64,000 nt of DNA from assembly GCF_006716185.1 (NCBI RefSeq), contig NZ_VFOP01000001.1, positions 434,001-498,000 on the forward strand, given 5' to 3'. Source of the stretch: Ornithinicoccus hortensis. Its GTDB lineage: Bacteria > Actinomycetota > Actinomycetes > Actinomycetales > Dermatophilaceae. Each line of letters begins with the position of its first letter. The stretch's first letter is position 1. Made by a program: the position numbers and the translations under genes. The notes beneath the pieces were generated by a model, which searched no databases, was not told where the DNA came from, and worked only from the letters and a program-made list of their open reading frames with translations. This document shows, one piece after another, positions 23,297 through 31,217 of the stretch.

Positions 23297-23593
23297 ATGG
23301 GGCTCGGGATCGCGCGCGTCACCGACCCGGAGGAGTACTGGGACGAGGAGTACTCCCGGATGATGGCGGCCTGGGACGAGTGGAAGTCGGCGGAGCTGGA
23401 CCGGATCGAGGCGGAGGGCAGCGCGAAGCTGGACACCGCCGAGGAGGTCGGTTCCCGGCTGCTGGACGGGGTCGACGAGGAGGGCCAGCGCGAACTGGAC
23501 GTCACCAACCGGCTGCGGGAGGGCGACCACCTCGACTACGCCACCGGCACCAGCAAGTGGTCGGCGTACTACCAGAAGAAGGTCGGTAACTGA
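23297..23593 (+). CDS. Small acidic hypothetical protein
   Basis: 98 residues, highly charged and helical: WDEEYSRMMAAWDEWKSAELDRIEAEG, then LDVTNRLREGDHLDYATGTSKWSAYYQKKVGN. Third-position G+C is high, which supports a real gene. No Shine-Dalgarno precedes the ATG. The family is not recognised. It lies between the divergent PEP-mutase-like gene and the convergent SRPBCC gene. Confidence 0.55.
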   Translation: MGLGIARVTDPEEYWDEEYSRMMAAWDEWKSAELDRIEAEGSAKLDTAEEVGSRLLDGVDEEGQRELDVTNRLREGDHLDYATGTSKWSAYYQKKVGN

Positions 23594-23608
23594 GCCGGAC
23601 CGGAGGCC

Positions 23609-24085
23609 TCAGGCGTAGTAGCCCTCACGCAGGTTGATGCCGTGCTCGACCCAGACCTTCAGCGCGGCGAGCATGCCGGTCCATCCCTCACAGTTGTCGA
23701 AGGCATTCGCGGCGCCCTCGACGGTGGGGAGCCAGGCGGACTCGGTGATGGTGACCAACGTCCGGGTGTCACCGTCGATGGCCTCGAACTCGAAGGTCGT
23801 GGTGGTCACCCCGCGGTCACCGGTCACTGCCTCGCCGCCCCACTCGATCACGATCCGGTGGGGCGGTGCGGCGTCCACCACGGTCACCGGGAACCTCCCG
23901 GGGAAGTCGTGGAAGTCCCAGCTCACCTCGGCACCGGGCTCGAGGCGCCCCCGTGCTCCGCCGGTGGTGAAGTAGCGGGACAGTTGCGCGGGGTCGGCAA
24001 CAGCCTCGTAGACCTCGGCGACGGGACGGGAGACCCGGCCGGACACGCTGAAGCTGAGCTCGGACAATGGAGTTTCTGAAGTCAT
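23609..24085 (-). CDS. SRPBCC (AHSA1-like) domain protein
   Basis: A 158-residue START/Bet v1-like domain of the Aha1 C-terminal type. Matching motifs are VSRPVAEVYEAVADPAQLSRYF, VTVVDAAPPHRIVIEW and a terminal GWTGMLAALKVWVEHG. These bind small hydrophobic ligands or act in stress responses. The gene is divergent from an ArsR-type repressor with only 16 bp between the start codons, a very common regulator/target pairing in actinobacteria. Cytoplasmic. Confidence 0.85.
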   Translation of the reverse strand: MTSETPLSELSFSVSGRVSRPVAEVYEAVADPAQLSRYFTTGGARGRLEPGAEVSWDFHDFPGRFPVTVVDAAPPHRIVIEWGGEAVTGDRGVTTTTFEFEAIDGDTRTLVTITESAWLPTVEGAANAFDNCEGWTGMLAALKVWVEHGINLREGYYA

Positions 24086-24104
24086 GTGATATTTTTACAA
24101 CATG
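24083..24104. promoter_or_regulatory. Shared AT-rich operator between SRPBCC and ArsR genes
   Basis: The start codons are separated by 16 bp that are strikingly AT-rich (ATATTTTTACAA). They are bracketed by inverted CATGT/ACATG pentamers that include both start codons. This is probably the binding site of the ArsR protein. Confidence 0.45.
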
Positions 24105-24434
24105 TCGGTCGAGGGGCGCAAGGGCGACGCCGACGACGACCTCGTGTTCAAGGCGCTGGCCTCGCCGACCCGGCGCCGCATGCTCGATGCGCTGAGGGCC
24201 GGGTCGCTCACCACCGGTGAGCTGTGCGCACGCTGTCCCGAACTGGACCGGACGACCGTGCTGCAGCACCTGCGGGTGCTGGAGCGGGCGGACCTGGTGA
24301 TCGGTCGTCGGCAGGGCAAGGAACGGCACCTCACCCTCGCGCCGTCTCCCATCAAGCGGATCCACGACCGATGGATCGGCGAGTACGCCCGGGCCGCGGT
24401 CGAGCTGTTGGACCGGCTGGAGGAGGAGAGCTGA
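24102..24434 (+). CDS. ArsR-family winged-helix repressor
   Basis: A 110-residue winged-helix protein. KALASPTRRRMLDALRAG leads into the recognition helix region RTTVLQHLRVLERADLVIGRRQGKERHLTL. No cysteine metal site of the ArsR/SmtB type is apparent, so this is the non-metal subgroup that regulates adjacent SRPBCC (AHSA1) genes. Divergent and nearly abutting the target gene. Autoregulation is likely through the AT-rich spacer. Confidence 0.88.
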   Translation: MSVEGRKGDADDDLVFKALASPTRRRMLDALRAGSLTTGELCARCPELDRTTVLQHLRVLERADLVIGRRQGKERHLTLAPSPIKRIHDRWIGEYARAAVELLDRLEEES

Positions 24435-24489
24435 GAGGCCGTCACCGCGGCGGCGGGACTGTGTCGGCGTCCTTTGGTGTTGACCGGGC

Positions 24490-24741
24490 ATGAAACGCAT
24501 CGGCTTCCTGTCCTTCGGGCACTGGACCCCGCACCCCCAGTCCGCCGCGCAGTCGGCATCCGACGTGCTGCTGCAGTCCATCGACCTCGCGGTCGCGGCC
24601 GAGGAGGTCGGGGCGGACGGCGCCTACTTCCGGGTGCACCACTTCGCCCGGCAGCTCGCCTCACCGTTCCCGCTGTTGGCCGCCGTCGGGGCGCGCACCG
24701 ACAGGATCGAGATCGGCACCGGGGTCATCGACATGCGCTAG
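24490..24741 (+). pseudogene. 5' fragment of a luciferase-like (LLM) flavin monooxygenase gene
   Basis: 83 residues of an LLM-class flavin oxidoreductase: GFLSFGHWTPH, DLAVAAEEVGADGAYFRVHHFARQ, DRIEIGTGVIDMR. The frame then stops at a TAG supplied by the inserted element. The remainder of the domain resumes in register at 32697. Together they would give about 341 residues, the normal family length. The gene was therefore split by integration of the 24733-32696 element and is presumably inactive while it is resident. Confidence 0.92.
24733..24740. repeat. attL core of the serine-integrase element
   Basis: ATGCGCTA, matching the right-end ATGCACTA except for one base. To the left lies LLM coding sequence. 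To the right the reading frame is immediately closed. Arg is the family-typical residue here (DMRYENP), suggesting that the crossover lies in the CTA part. Confidence 0.75.
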
Positions 24742-24943
24742 CGCATATCTCTGCTGTAACACCGGCTATCGGACTGGCTTCGCATCCTTCTCCACCTGTA
24801 ACGACAACATCAGCTTCGGTAATCGCTCGGGGTCAGCATCGTACGTAGGTGCACCCTCATTGAGAGGTCGTCGACTTGGGGGGCAGGTTCCGCTCACCGC
24901 GTTCAGTGCCAGCAGAACCCTACGTCCTGGACTCTGATTTGAG

Positions 24944-25915
24944 ATGATGGATGGCATGGATGATGGAGACTCTGGTGCCCCGCTGGAAGTGATGGATCGA
25001 CTCATCGCGGCTTCAGGCTTGCCTGCTCCTGTCTCAGTCCAAACGATTGACAGCGACGGCAATGGGCTAGACAACAGGCTGATGAGGGCCGAATTGACCG
25101 ATGGCCGCATGGTAGTCATGCGGCAGAGCCGAGTGGCTACCACGTCACCGCGTCGGCGAGTCGACTTCCTGCGCGCCAACGGCATCAACACACCGAAGCT
25201 CTTTGCATCTGATGACGCTGGAGCCGCACTTTGGGAGTACATCTCCGGTCAAACACTGGCCGATTCAGTCGCGAACGGTACAGCGGACCGCACGGCATGG
25301 CGAAGGACCGGTGCTGCCCTGGCCGAATTGCACGCCGTCACATTTCCCGCCTCACTTGAGGGAACAATCGATGCAGATTCTTTGAGCCTACGAACTACCG
25401 ATCCGGTCGAGAGTTTGCTCGACAACCTCGCTGCTAGCGGTCCATGGGTCGAGAAGCATCGTCCGCGACTGCGCGGTGCTCTCGAACACGTGAGGTGCTT
25501 TATCGCTGACCGGGCGACTCAGATCCGTACCGCCCGACCGAGCGTGCTTCATGGCGACGTCAACCTGCTGAACATCGTCGTCAACGAAGACGAAGCGCGG
25601 CTGATCGACTGGGATTTCCCACGTGTTGGCCAGCCCCTGGCCGAACTCTCCGCACTTGATGAGCACGCTTACCTCCACGGACTCGACGGTCTCCCTTCTT
25701 CGTTCTTCGAGGGGTACGACCGCCCCGTGCCTCGTGACCTGCTCCTGGCCTACCGAATCGTCGGATGCATCGGATGGCTCGCCAGTGGTGACTGGGAGGA
25801 GTGGGACCGTGCTCCAGAGCTCCCAGACGCGGCTCGGTCGCGCTTGGACAAGTGGCACCAGCGTCTACTCGACTGGTCGATTGGAATACCCGAGGTAATC
25901 ACTACGCTCCGGTGA
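24944..25915 (+). CDS. Phosphotransferase-family (APH-like) cargo enzyme
   Basis: A 323-residue kinase-fold protein with the catalytic loop VLHGDVNLLNIV and metal motif LIDWDFPRVG. These are diagnostic of the aminoglycoside phosphotransferase superfamily, which also includes choline, macrolide and other small-molecule kinases. It sits at the left end of the integrated element, away from the transfer and replication genes, with the typical position and lower G+C of acquired cargo. The start is uncertain among three nearby ATGs (24944, 24947, 24956). Resistance to an antibiotic is possible but not shown. Confidence 0.75.
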   Translation: MMDGMDDGDSGAPLEVMDRLIAASGLPAPVSVQTIDSDGNGLDNRLMRAELTDGRMVVMRQSRVATTSPRRRVDFLRANGINTPKLFASDDAGAALWEYISGQTLADSVANGTADRTAWRRTGAALAELHAVTFPASLEGTIDADSLSLRTTDPVESLLDNLAASGPWVEKHRPRLRGALEHVRCFIADRATQIRTARPSVLHGDVNLLNIVVNEDEARLIDWDFPRVGQPLAELSALDEHAYLHGLDGLPSSFFEGYDRPVPRDLLLAYRIVGCIGWLASGDWEEWDRAPELPDAARSRLDKWHQRLLDWSIGIPEVITTLR

Positions 25916-26005
25916 TCAAGACTAGCCATCTGAATGACATAGGCCCAGGTCGAGCCACTCGAGCTCGCCTTCTTGGCTCACGCTGCACAGCAGGAGAAGC
26001 GCCAG

Positions 26006-26869
26006 TCACCCGCGCCCCCGCCAGGTCTCTACGAGGCCGGCGACCCAGCGGGCGGACGCGAAGAGCCCGTAGCCGGCCCCGGCGATGCCCACGGCGACCA
26101 CGAGCCAGCGCCCGATGCCGAGCCACACGCTCCCGTCCACGTCCAGCGCCCACTGCGTGCCTGTGATGAGCCCGGCGATGCCCATCCAGAGCCCGGCGAC
26201 GACCACGGCGACCGGCAGGAGGGCGAGGCACATCGCGGCGGCGGCACTCCAGAGCTGACGCGCTTCGAGCTTCGCTGTGGCGGCGATGATCCGCTCGGCC
26301 CAGGCGTTCGAGGCGTCGAGCTTCGCCGTGACGACCTGTCCTGCCTCCCCGGCGACCTGCTCGACGGCCTTCGCGACCCGATCCTCGGTCCGTTTCTCGA
26401 TGCGCTGCACCGCGCCGCCGACCTGGCCCACGAGCTTCTGGTTCGCAGCCGCCTGCGCCTTGAGCCCGTCAATCGCCGAGGCCGTAGCCGCGTGATTCTT
26501 CTGCGCTTCGGCGATCAAACTCTGCGAGGCGGCGCTCAGCCGCTTCCCGTCGAGACTCTTCACGAACTCGCTGAGCGTGCTCTCGATCTCGCTCAGCCTG
26601 CTCTCGACGCTCTCGATCTGCGGAGGCATGCCGACGGACTGCTGCGAGGTCGACGCCCGGTCGATGCGCTTCGCCAGCTCCTCGTCCATGACCTTCACGA
26701 AGCCCGCCAGCTTCTTCTGCTGCTCGGCCAGCCGGTCGATCCTCGCGTTCTGCGCCTCGACGGCGGCGAGGATCGAGGTCAAGGTCTCCATCATGTCCGG
26801 ACTGCCAAGCTGCTGCGGCGATCCGCTCTGCTCGTTCTGCTGCTTCAGCCTGTCGAGCGCTGCGCTCAT
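26006..26869 (-). CDS. Coiled-coil membrane mobilization accessory protein nested in the relaxase gene
   Basis: 287 residues. A Gln/Glu-rich coiled-coil N-terminal two-thirds is followed by two hydrophobic segments (about 205-230 and 245-270). Its first 401 bp overlap the 3' end of the relaxase gene in another frame. A GGAG about 8 nt before the ATG at 26869 lies inside the relaxase coding region and supports a genuine internal start. The layout recalls ColE1-type mbeA/mbeB, where a relaxosome accessory protein is nested within the relaxase gene. Family not otherwise recognised. Confidence 0.7.
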   Translation of the reverse strand: MSAALDRLKQQNEQSGSPQQLGSPDMMETLTSILAAVEAQNARIDRLAEQQKKLAGFVKVMDEELAKRIDRASTSQQSVGMPPQIESVESRLSEIESTLSEFVKSLDGKRLSAASQSLIAEAQKNHAATASAIDGLKAQAAANQKLVGQVGGAVQRIEKRTEDRVAKAVEQVAGEAGQVVTAKLDASNAWAERIIAATAKLEARQLWSAAAAMCLALLPVAVVVAGLWMGIAGLITGTQWALDVDGSVWLGIGRWLVVAVGIAGAGYGLFASARWVAGLVETWRGRG

Positions 26870-27743
26870 GTTCCTGCTCCTTCTGCTGCTGGTGGTAGTC
26901 GAAGAACGCCTGCGCGCCCTCCGGCGTGAAATCTGCCGAGAGTGCGCTCGTGCGCTTGCGGCGCTCGGCGCGCCCGGACTCGCCCCTGCGGTCCTCGATG
27001 TAGAGCGTCCAGGTCTCCTTGCCGACGTTCTTCCCGCGCTTGCTCACGGCGGTGTGCAGCCGCATCCGCGGCACCCGGTCGCCGTCATCGCCGAGCTGCT
27101 GGTTCTGCTCCGCGATCACCGCTTCGAGACCGGCCTTGTCCGTCGCGCGGGGATCCGCCAGGGCGGCACTCATCCGGTCGCCCATCTCGCGGTCGAGGCC
27201 ACCCTCAGCGAAGTCCTCGCGGCGCAGCTCCCAGTCCTTCGGCGCGTGCTCCAGCCGCTTCACGACCGAGAGCCCGTGCTCGCGCATCAGCTCATCGTTC
27301 GCCGTCTGCACGCCCTTCTGGTTCCCGGCCTTGCGGTCGTGGAACGTCCGGTAGTCCGAAAGGGCCCTACCCGTCTCGTTGTTGTGGTTGATGACGAGGA
27401 CGTGGTTGTGGGCCTTGCCGCCGCGACCATCGGTGTGGGTGACCACGAGGCAGTCGGAGCGCGGGTGCATCTTCTTCGCGAACTGGTAGCCCAGATCGTT
27501 CACCCGCTGCACGTCCTCCGGCCTCGTCGGGTCGAACTCCTCGTCGCTGAACGACTGGCGGTAGTGCAGCGCCTCGACATCCCGCTTGGTGTTCTGCGTG
27601 AGTGCCTGGGCGCGGCGCGCGAACGCGCCGGGGCCTCCCGGCACGTCGCACGTGACCGCGACCCCACGCTCGTCCCCCTTGCCTCGGATGTAGCGCTCCG
27701 TATCGGCGGCGCTGGCGCTCGGGCTGTAGTGCGTGGTGCTCAT
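26469..27743 (-). CDS. Relaxase (MobA/VirD2-type mobilization nuclease)
   Basis: 424 residues. The N-terminal relaxase domain carries the metal-binding histidine triad: His103 (VTHTD), and His112 and His114 (AHNHVLVIN). It has a candidate nucleophile tyrosine near the N-terminus (Tyr6 or Tyr18). It would nick oriT and pilot the strand. The MobC-like gene overlaps its start by 4 bp. The last 133 codons overlap the nested mob gene and read as a low-complexity Arg/Glu tail, which is either a disordered extension or the by-product of the other frame. Confidence 0.88.
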   Translation of the reverse strand: MSTTHYSPSASAADTERYIRGKGDERGVAVTCDVPGGPGAFARRAQALTQNTKRDVEALHYRQSFSDEEFDPTRPEDVQRVNDLGYQFAKKMHPRSDCLVVTHTDGRGGKAHNHVLVINHNNETGRALSDYRTFHDRKAGNQKGVQTANDELMREHGLSVVKRLEHAPKDWELRREDFAEGGLDREMGDRMSAALADPRATDKAGLEAVIAEQNQQLGDDGDRVPRMRLHTAVSKRGKNVGKETWTLYIEDRRGESGRAERRKRTSALSADFTPEGAQAFFDYHQQQKEQEHERSARQAEAAERAERIAAAAWQSGHDGDLDLDPRRRRGAEREDRPAGRAAEEAGGLREGHGRGAGEAHRPGVDLAAVRRHASADRERREQAERDREHAQRVREESRREAAERRLAEFDRRSAEESRGYGLGD

Positions 27744-28330
27744 GAGGCCGTCCGATCCCCGAGCAGCTCGCGGACCTCGCGCAGCAGCTCGATCAGCTCG
27801 GGCACTTCCGCAGAGAGCGCCACGGGCTCACCGGCTCGTGCGCGGCGGTCGAGGTCGTTGACGTTGATCGCGAGCGGGCGCACCTTAGCGGCCAGCTCGC
27901 GGGCATCCGCCGAGGCCTGCACGTGCGCCTCGACCCCGAGCAGGTGCGCGGCCACTGCGGCGTCCAGTTCCTCGCTCCGAGAGGCATGGAGCGCATCACG
28001 CACGACGGTCCGCACCCACGTGCTCGGAGCCAGTCCGAGCCGCTTCGCACGAGTGCGAAGCGCCCCGAGCGTGGCGTCATCGAAGCGGGTATCGAGCCGC
28101 CCGCCGCTGCCACGACGACGCTTCGCGCCGCCGTGACTCTGGCGCACAGCCTCCGCATCAGCCCGACCGGTGTTCACCTGGGAGTCGGCCTGCTGCTCCA
28201 CCTGTACGCCAGAGTGGCAAGCAGTAGCCCCGTCGGACACATCGCTGGCGCTCGTGTCCTCCGGAGCTGCTTGCGAGGGGCCTCCGGCCCCCTCGACCCC
28301 CTGGAAGAGCGCGTCCAGTTCGGTGCTCAT
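27740..28330 (-). CDS. MobC-like relaxosome protein
   Basis: 196 residues. A variable N-terminus is followed by a ribbon-helix-helix/MobC-like core (RLDTRFDDATLGALRTRAKRLGLAPSTWVRTVVRDAL) and a conserved INVNDLDRRARAG motif typical of bacterial mobilization protein MobC. MobC melts DNA near the nick and helps load the relaxase. Translationally coupled on both sides: 4-bp overlaps with the rep gene upstream and the relaxase downstream. Confidence 0.82.
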   Translation of the reverse strand: MSTELDALFQGVEGAGGPSQAAPEDTSASDVSDGATACHSGVQVEQQADSQVNTGRADAEAVRQSHGGAKRRRGSGGRLDTRFDDATLGALRTRAKRLGLAPSTWVRTVVRDALHASRSEELDAAVAAHLLGVEAHVQASADARELAAKVRPLAINVNDLDRRARAGEPVALSAEVPELIELLREVRELLGDRTAS

Positions 28331-30579
28331 CGCGCACCTCCCACGACCAGCAGACCGCCGTTCGCGCGAAGGCGCGCAACCTTCGCATCGAGCGCCTTCT
28401 GCTTTGCCTCAACACGGCGCTGGCGCTCGTCCTCGGAAAGCGCCGGGCACTCGTCACCGTGCCGCGCGTAGACGCCCGCCTGCGGGGTAGCACAGGTGCA
28501 GAGCCTCAGCTCGCGGTTGTGCTCCTCCAGCTCGGCGAGCCGCTTGCGCTGCTGCTGCTCGACGATCTCCCGGTCACGCTTCGCAGCCTCTTCGGCGGCG
28601 GAGATCTCCTCAGCACTCGGCTGGATCGGCTGACCGACTCCGGCGAACTCCGCGAACAGATCGTCTCCGTCGATCGCGTCCAGCTTGGGGCGGGCGATCC
28701 GGTCGTGCTGCTCCACGATCGGCGCGACCGTGCGCGCCTCGATCTCCCCGCGAACGCGCTGCCGCTCCGCCGTGTCCTTGATCGCCTTGCACCTGCGTGC
28801 CAGCAGCTCCAGATCCTGGCGCATATGCTCGTACCGCTCGTAGCTCTGGTACTCGCGGGTGCCATTAAGCACGCCGGAGTTCACGAAGATCGAGAACTCG
28901 CGCTCGGCGACCGGGATGATCACCGGGAAGCGGCGGAATCCCTGCCCGAGGTTCTCCGCTTCGTGCTTGACCCGCACGCCGCCCTGCATCGACTCGTACT
29001 CACCCGCCAGGCCGCGGAGGAACTCCTCGTAGCCCTCCGGCCCCGTCACGATGTTCACCCGGTTGATCAGCTGCGTCTTCGAGCCCTTGATGTTCACGAT
29101 CGGCTTCTCGTCCGGCTCGCGCCACGGGCCGAGGATGCGGAAGAGCATGCCGCGGCTCTTCGCCGTGCGGATCATGTCGCCGACGCGCATGTCCTCCCAG
29201 ATCACCACCGGCTCGCCGTCGTACCCCTCCCACGAAACGTTCTCGCCGCCTACCTTGAAGTATGGCTTGTCCGCCCCTGGAGCCAGGGCGCGAGCGAGCG
29301 CCTTCGCGAGCAAGTCCTTGCCCGTGCCGCCCTCGCCGAACACGTAGAAGTTCATGACCGACTCCGGCGCGTCCTGGTACGAGAGGAAGTCGCCGCGCAA
29401 CTTCTGGAAGTGCGCCAGGTTGCCCTTCGCGAAGTAGATCGCGGGCTCCTGATCACGGACCTGCTTCAGTGTCAGCGAGCCCTTGCCCACAGCCTGGAAG
29501 AGCTTGCTGAGCTTCGCGCCACCGCCACCCTCAGCGGCATTGCGGCGCATCGCCATGTGCGCATCCAGCTCCCGGCCGAAGTCGAAGTTCGCGACGATCC
29601 GCCCCCGGCCGTACTGGTACTTACCGGGCTTGCCCTCCTGCGTCTTGTCCACGAGGTAGTGCCGATCCGACTGGTGGATACCGGGGATGGCGTCCTTCCC
29701 GCGCGACTCATGCGGCAGGTACTCGCTGAGGTCGAAGAACGCCTTCTCCGCAGCGCCGCGGCCCTTGTGCTCGGTTCCGTCCTGCTCCGCGGTCTCCTTC
29801 GGCGGCTTCACGCGAGCCGAGGGAATCGAGAACGCATCGGAGACCGTGCGGATCGTGGGGCGCGGACCCTCCGCGTCGGCGACCCACAGCACCATGTGCG
29901 CGTGCAGGCCCTTGATTCCGCAGCACACCGTCTCGCCGGTGCCTTCGTCCACCTCGACCAGGCGGTCATGCGGGTGCCACACGTAGGCCCAGCGATGCAG
30001 GCGATCGCCCAGCACCGCGAGCCCCTCGTCGAGCTGCTCCTGCGTGAGCATGACCTCGCCGGTCTCCGGGTGCTCGCGGTACTGCATCACCGAGAACACC
30101 CGCGACTGCATCCGGGCGCGCTTCACCTGCTCCGCGCTCTCCGCAGCCTTCGCACGGGCGAAGAACTCCTTCGCCTCGGCGACCTGCGCGGGCGTGGACT
30201 CGACAACGAAGGGCTCTACCTCATCGCTGGGATCGGCCCCCGGCACGTCCAGCTCGGCATAGTCCACGACTGCAACTGCGGTGGGCGCCTGTGCAGCCGT
30301 TTCCGAAACGGATGCGCGGCCACCCAAGGAGGGCCGCGCATGCTGATCGGCGTTGGTTCCCAGGTCAGAGGTGAGATCAGTGGTCGTGCTGGAGGCGTCG
30401 AACTTGATCGTTGCAGCCGTATAGCCGTTTCCTGCGAAATCTTGCTCGGCTGCACGAACGTGGTTCCCGTCGTCCGAATTGGCGACGGGCAGCCCGGCTC
30501 CGCCGGGTGCCAGGCCAGGCCCTCCGGGCGGGGTCAGGTCGGCGGGAGCGGTGCTGCTGGTGCGATCCGTGAGACTCAT
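28327..30579 (-). CDS. Replication initiator: HUH endonuclease fused to P-loop helicase
   Basis: 750 residues. After a disordered N-terminus (1-125), a Rep_2-like HUH domain shows His226-x-His228 (LHAHMVLWV) and a tyrosine motif Y308LVDK followed by KYQY, as in pE194/pMV158-type rolling-circle initiators. A superfamily-3-like ATPase follows, with Walker A GEGGTGKD (415-422) and Walker B VVIWEDM (458-464). The C-terminus has a CxC...C pattern and coiled coil. The HUH plus helicase order is that of CRESS-DNA virus Reps. It probably drives rolling-circle replication of the excised element. Confidence 0.85.
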   Translation of the reverse strand: MSLTDRTSSTAPADLTPPGGPGLAPGGAGLPVANSDDGNHVRAAEQDFAGNGYTAATIKFDASSTTTDLTSDLGTNADQHARPSLGGRASVSETAAQAPTAVAVVDYAELDVPGADPSDEVEPFVVESTPAQVAEAKEFFARAKAAESAEQVKRARMQSRVFSVMQYREHPETGEVMLTQEQLDEGLAVLGDRLHRWAYVWHPHDRLVEVDEGTGETVCCGIKGLHAHMVLWVADAEGPRPTIRTVSDAFSIPSARVKPPKETAEQDGTEHKGRGAAEKAFFDLSEYLPHESRGKDAIPGIHQSDRHYLVDKTQEGKPGKYQYGRGRIVANFDFGRELDAHMAMRRNAAEGGGGAKLSKLFQAVGKGSLTLKQVRDQEPAIYFAKGNLAHFQKLRGDFLSYQDAPESVMNFYVFGEGGTGKDLLAKALARALAPGADKPYFKVGGENVSWEGYDGEPVVIWEDMRVGDMIRTAKSRGMLFRILGPWREPDEKPIVNIKGSKTQLINRVNIVTGPEGYEEFLRGLAGEYESMQGGVRVKHEAENLGQGFRRFPVIIPVAEREFSIFVNSGVLNGTREYQSYERYEHMRQDLELLARRCKAIKDTAERQRVRGEIEARTVAPIVEQHDRIARPKLDAIDGDDLFAEFAGVGQPIQPSAEEISAAEEAAKRDREIVEQQQRKRLAELEEHNRELRLCTCATPQAGVYARHGDECPALSEDERQRRVEAKQKALDAKVARLRANGGLLVVGGAR

Positions 30580-30827
30580 CAGCGCTCACCGCCCTTGCGG
30601 TAGCGCTTGATGACGGCCTGGTGGGTGACGCCGAGGGCGTCGCCGATCTTCGCCCAAGTCACGCCCTCGGTGCGGGCGCCGGCGACAGCGATCTCGACGG
30701 CCTCTTCCAACACGGAGCGAAGCACGCCGAGGTCGTAGAGGCGAGCCTCGGTATCGGCGAGGGAAGGGTCTCCCTGACGCCAGCGGAACGCATCGACGTG
30801 ATCGAAGGCGGCAGTGTTGGCGCTCAT
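30579..30827 (-). CDS. Small helix-turn-helix protein of the rep operon
   Basis: 82 residues ending in a helix-turn-helix (GVTWAKIGDALGVTHQAVIKRYRKG). It probably represses the rep/mob operon or binds the origin. It abuts rep with a TGATG stop/start overlap and follows the small upstream gene with a 4-bp overlap, so all are one transcription unit. Confidence 0.75.
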   Translation of the reverse strand: MSANTAAFDHVDAFRWRQGDPSLADTEARLYDLGVLRSVLEEAVEIAVAGARTEGVTWAKIGDALGVTHQAVIKRYRKGGER

Positions 30828-31039
30828 CGGGCACCACCCATCACGGCGGCGACCGCGGCGCGCTGGCGCGGGGTCAGCGGGGTGCGGGCCAGTCGCTGAC
30901 CAGCTACGCGGCCAGCTTCGCGAGCGGCTACGACTGCGGGGTCGAGGCCGTGGGCCTTCTTGGCGGGTGCGGTGCTCCGGTCAGGAACGGAGCAGTGGGG
31001 CGCAGATGCGCGAGAAGAGTCGATAACGACGGTAGACAC
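30824..31039 (-). CDS. Small basic protein, first gene of the rep operon
   Basis: 71 residues from a GTG at 31039 with AGGA about 7 nt upstream. It ends in a helical segment (LTPRQRAAVAAVMGGAR) and overlaps the HTH gene by 4 bp (ATGA type). There is no recognised family. The tight coupling to the HTH and rep genes is the main evidence that it is real. Confidence 0.5.
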   Translation of the reverse strand: MSTVVIDSSRASAPHCSVPDRSTAPAKKAHGLDPAVVAAREAGRVAGQRLARTPLTPRQRAAVAAVMGGAR

Positions 31040-31175
31040 TGGAAGTCCTCATGCTTGAACCTCCGGTTCCCCGCCACGGTAGTTGGGCTGTTTGACCGGC
31101 TGCTCATCCGGGAGTAGTACCGCCAGCTTCTAAGTCTGGCCCCCGGTGGGATCTTCTTGTCTGCAACCATTCTCC

Positions 31176-31215
31176 CATGACTCGACTCACCATTGCAATG
31201 ATGAGTCGAGTCATG
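31176..31215. repeat. 14-bp perfect inverted repeat between integrase and rep operon
   Basis: The arms CATGACTCGACTCA (31176-31189) and TGAGTCGAGTCATG (31202-31215) are perfect complements around a 12-nt spacer that itself contains the palindrome ATTGCAAT. It is placed just after the integrase stop and upstream of the rep operon. It could be a terminator, but lacks a T-run. The double-strand origin or oriT of the element are attractive alternatives. Confidence 0.7.
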
Positions 31216-31217
31216 AG

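Noticed and set aside
26469-26869. Dismissing the relaxase C-terminus as out-of-frame noise
   Set aside because: The frame is open to its stop, and nested mob genes are known, so both genes were kept with the uncertainty stated.
31176-31215. CRISPR-like or tandem repeat array
   Set aside because: It is a single inverted repeat. No regularly spaced direct repeats were found here or elsewhere in the window.
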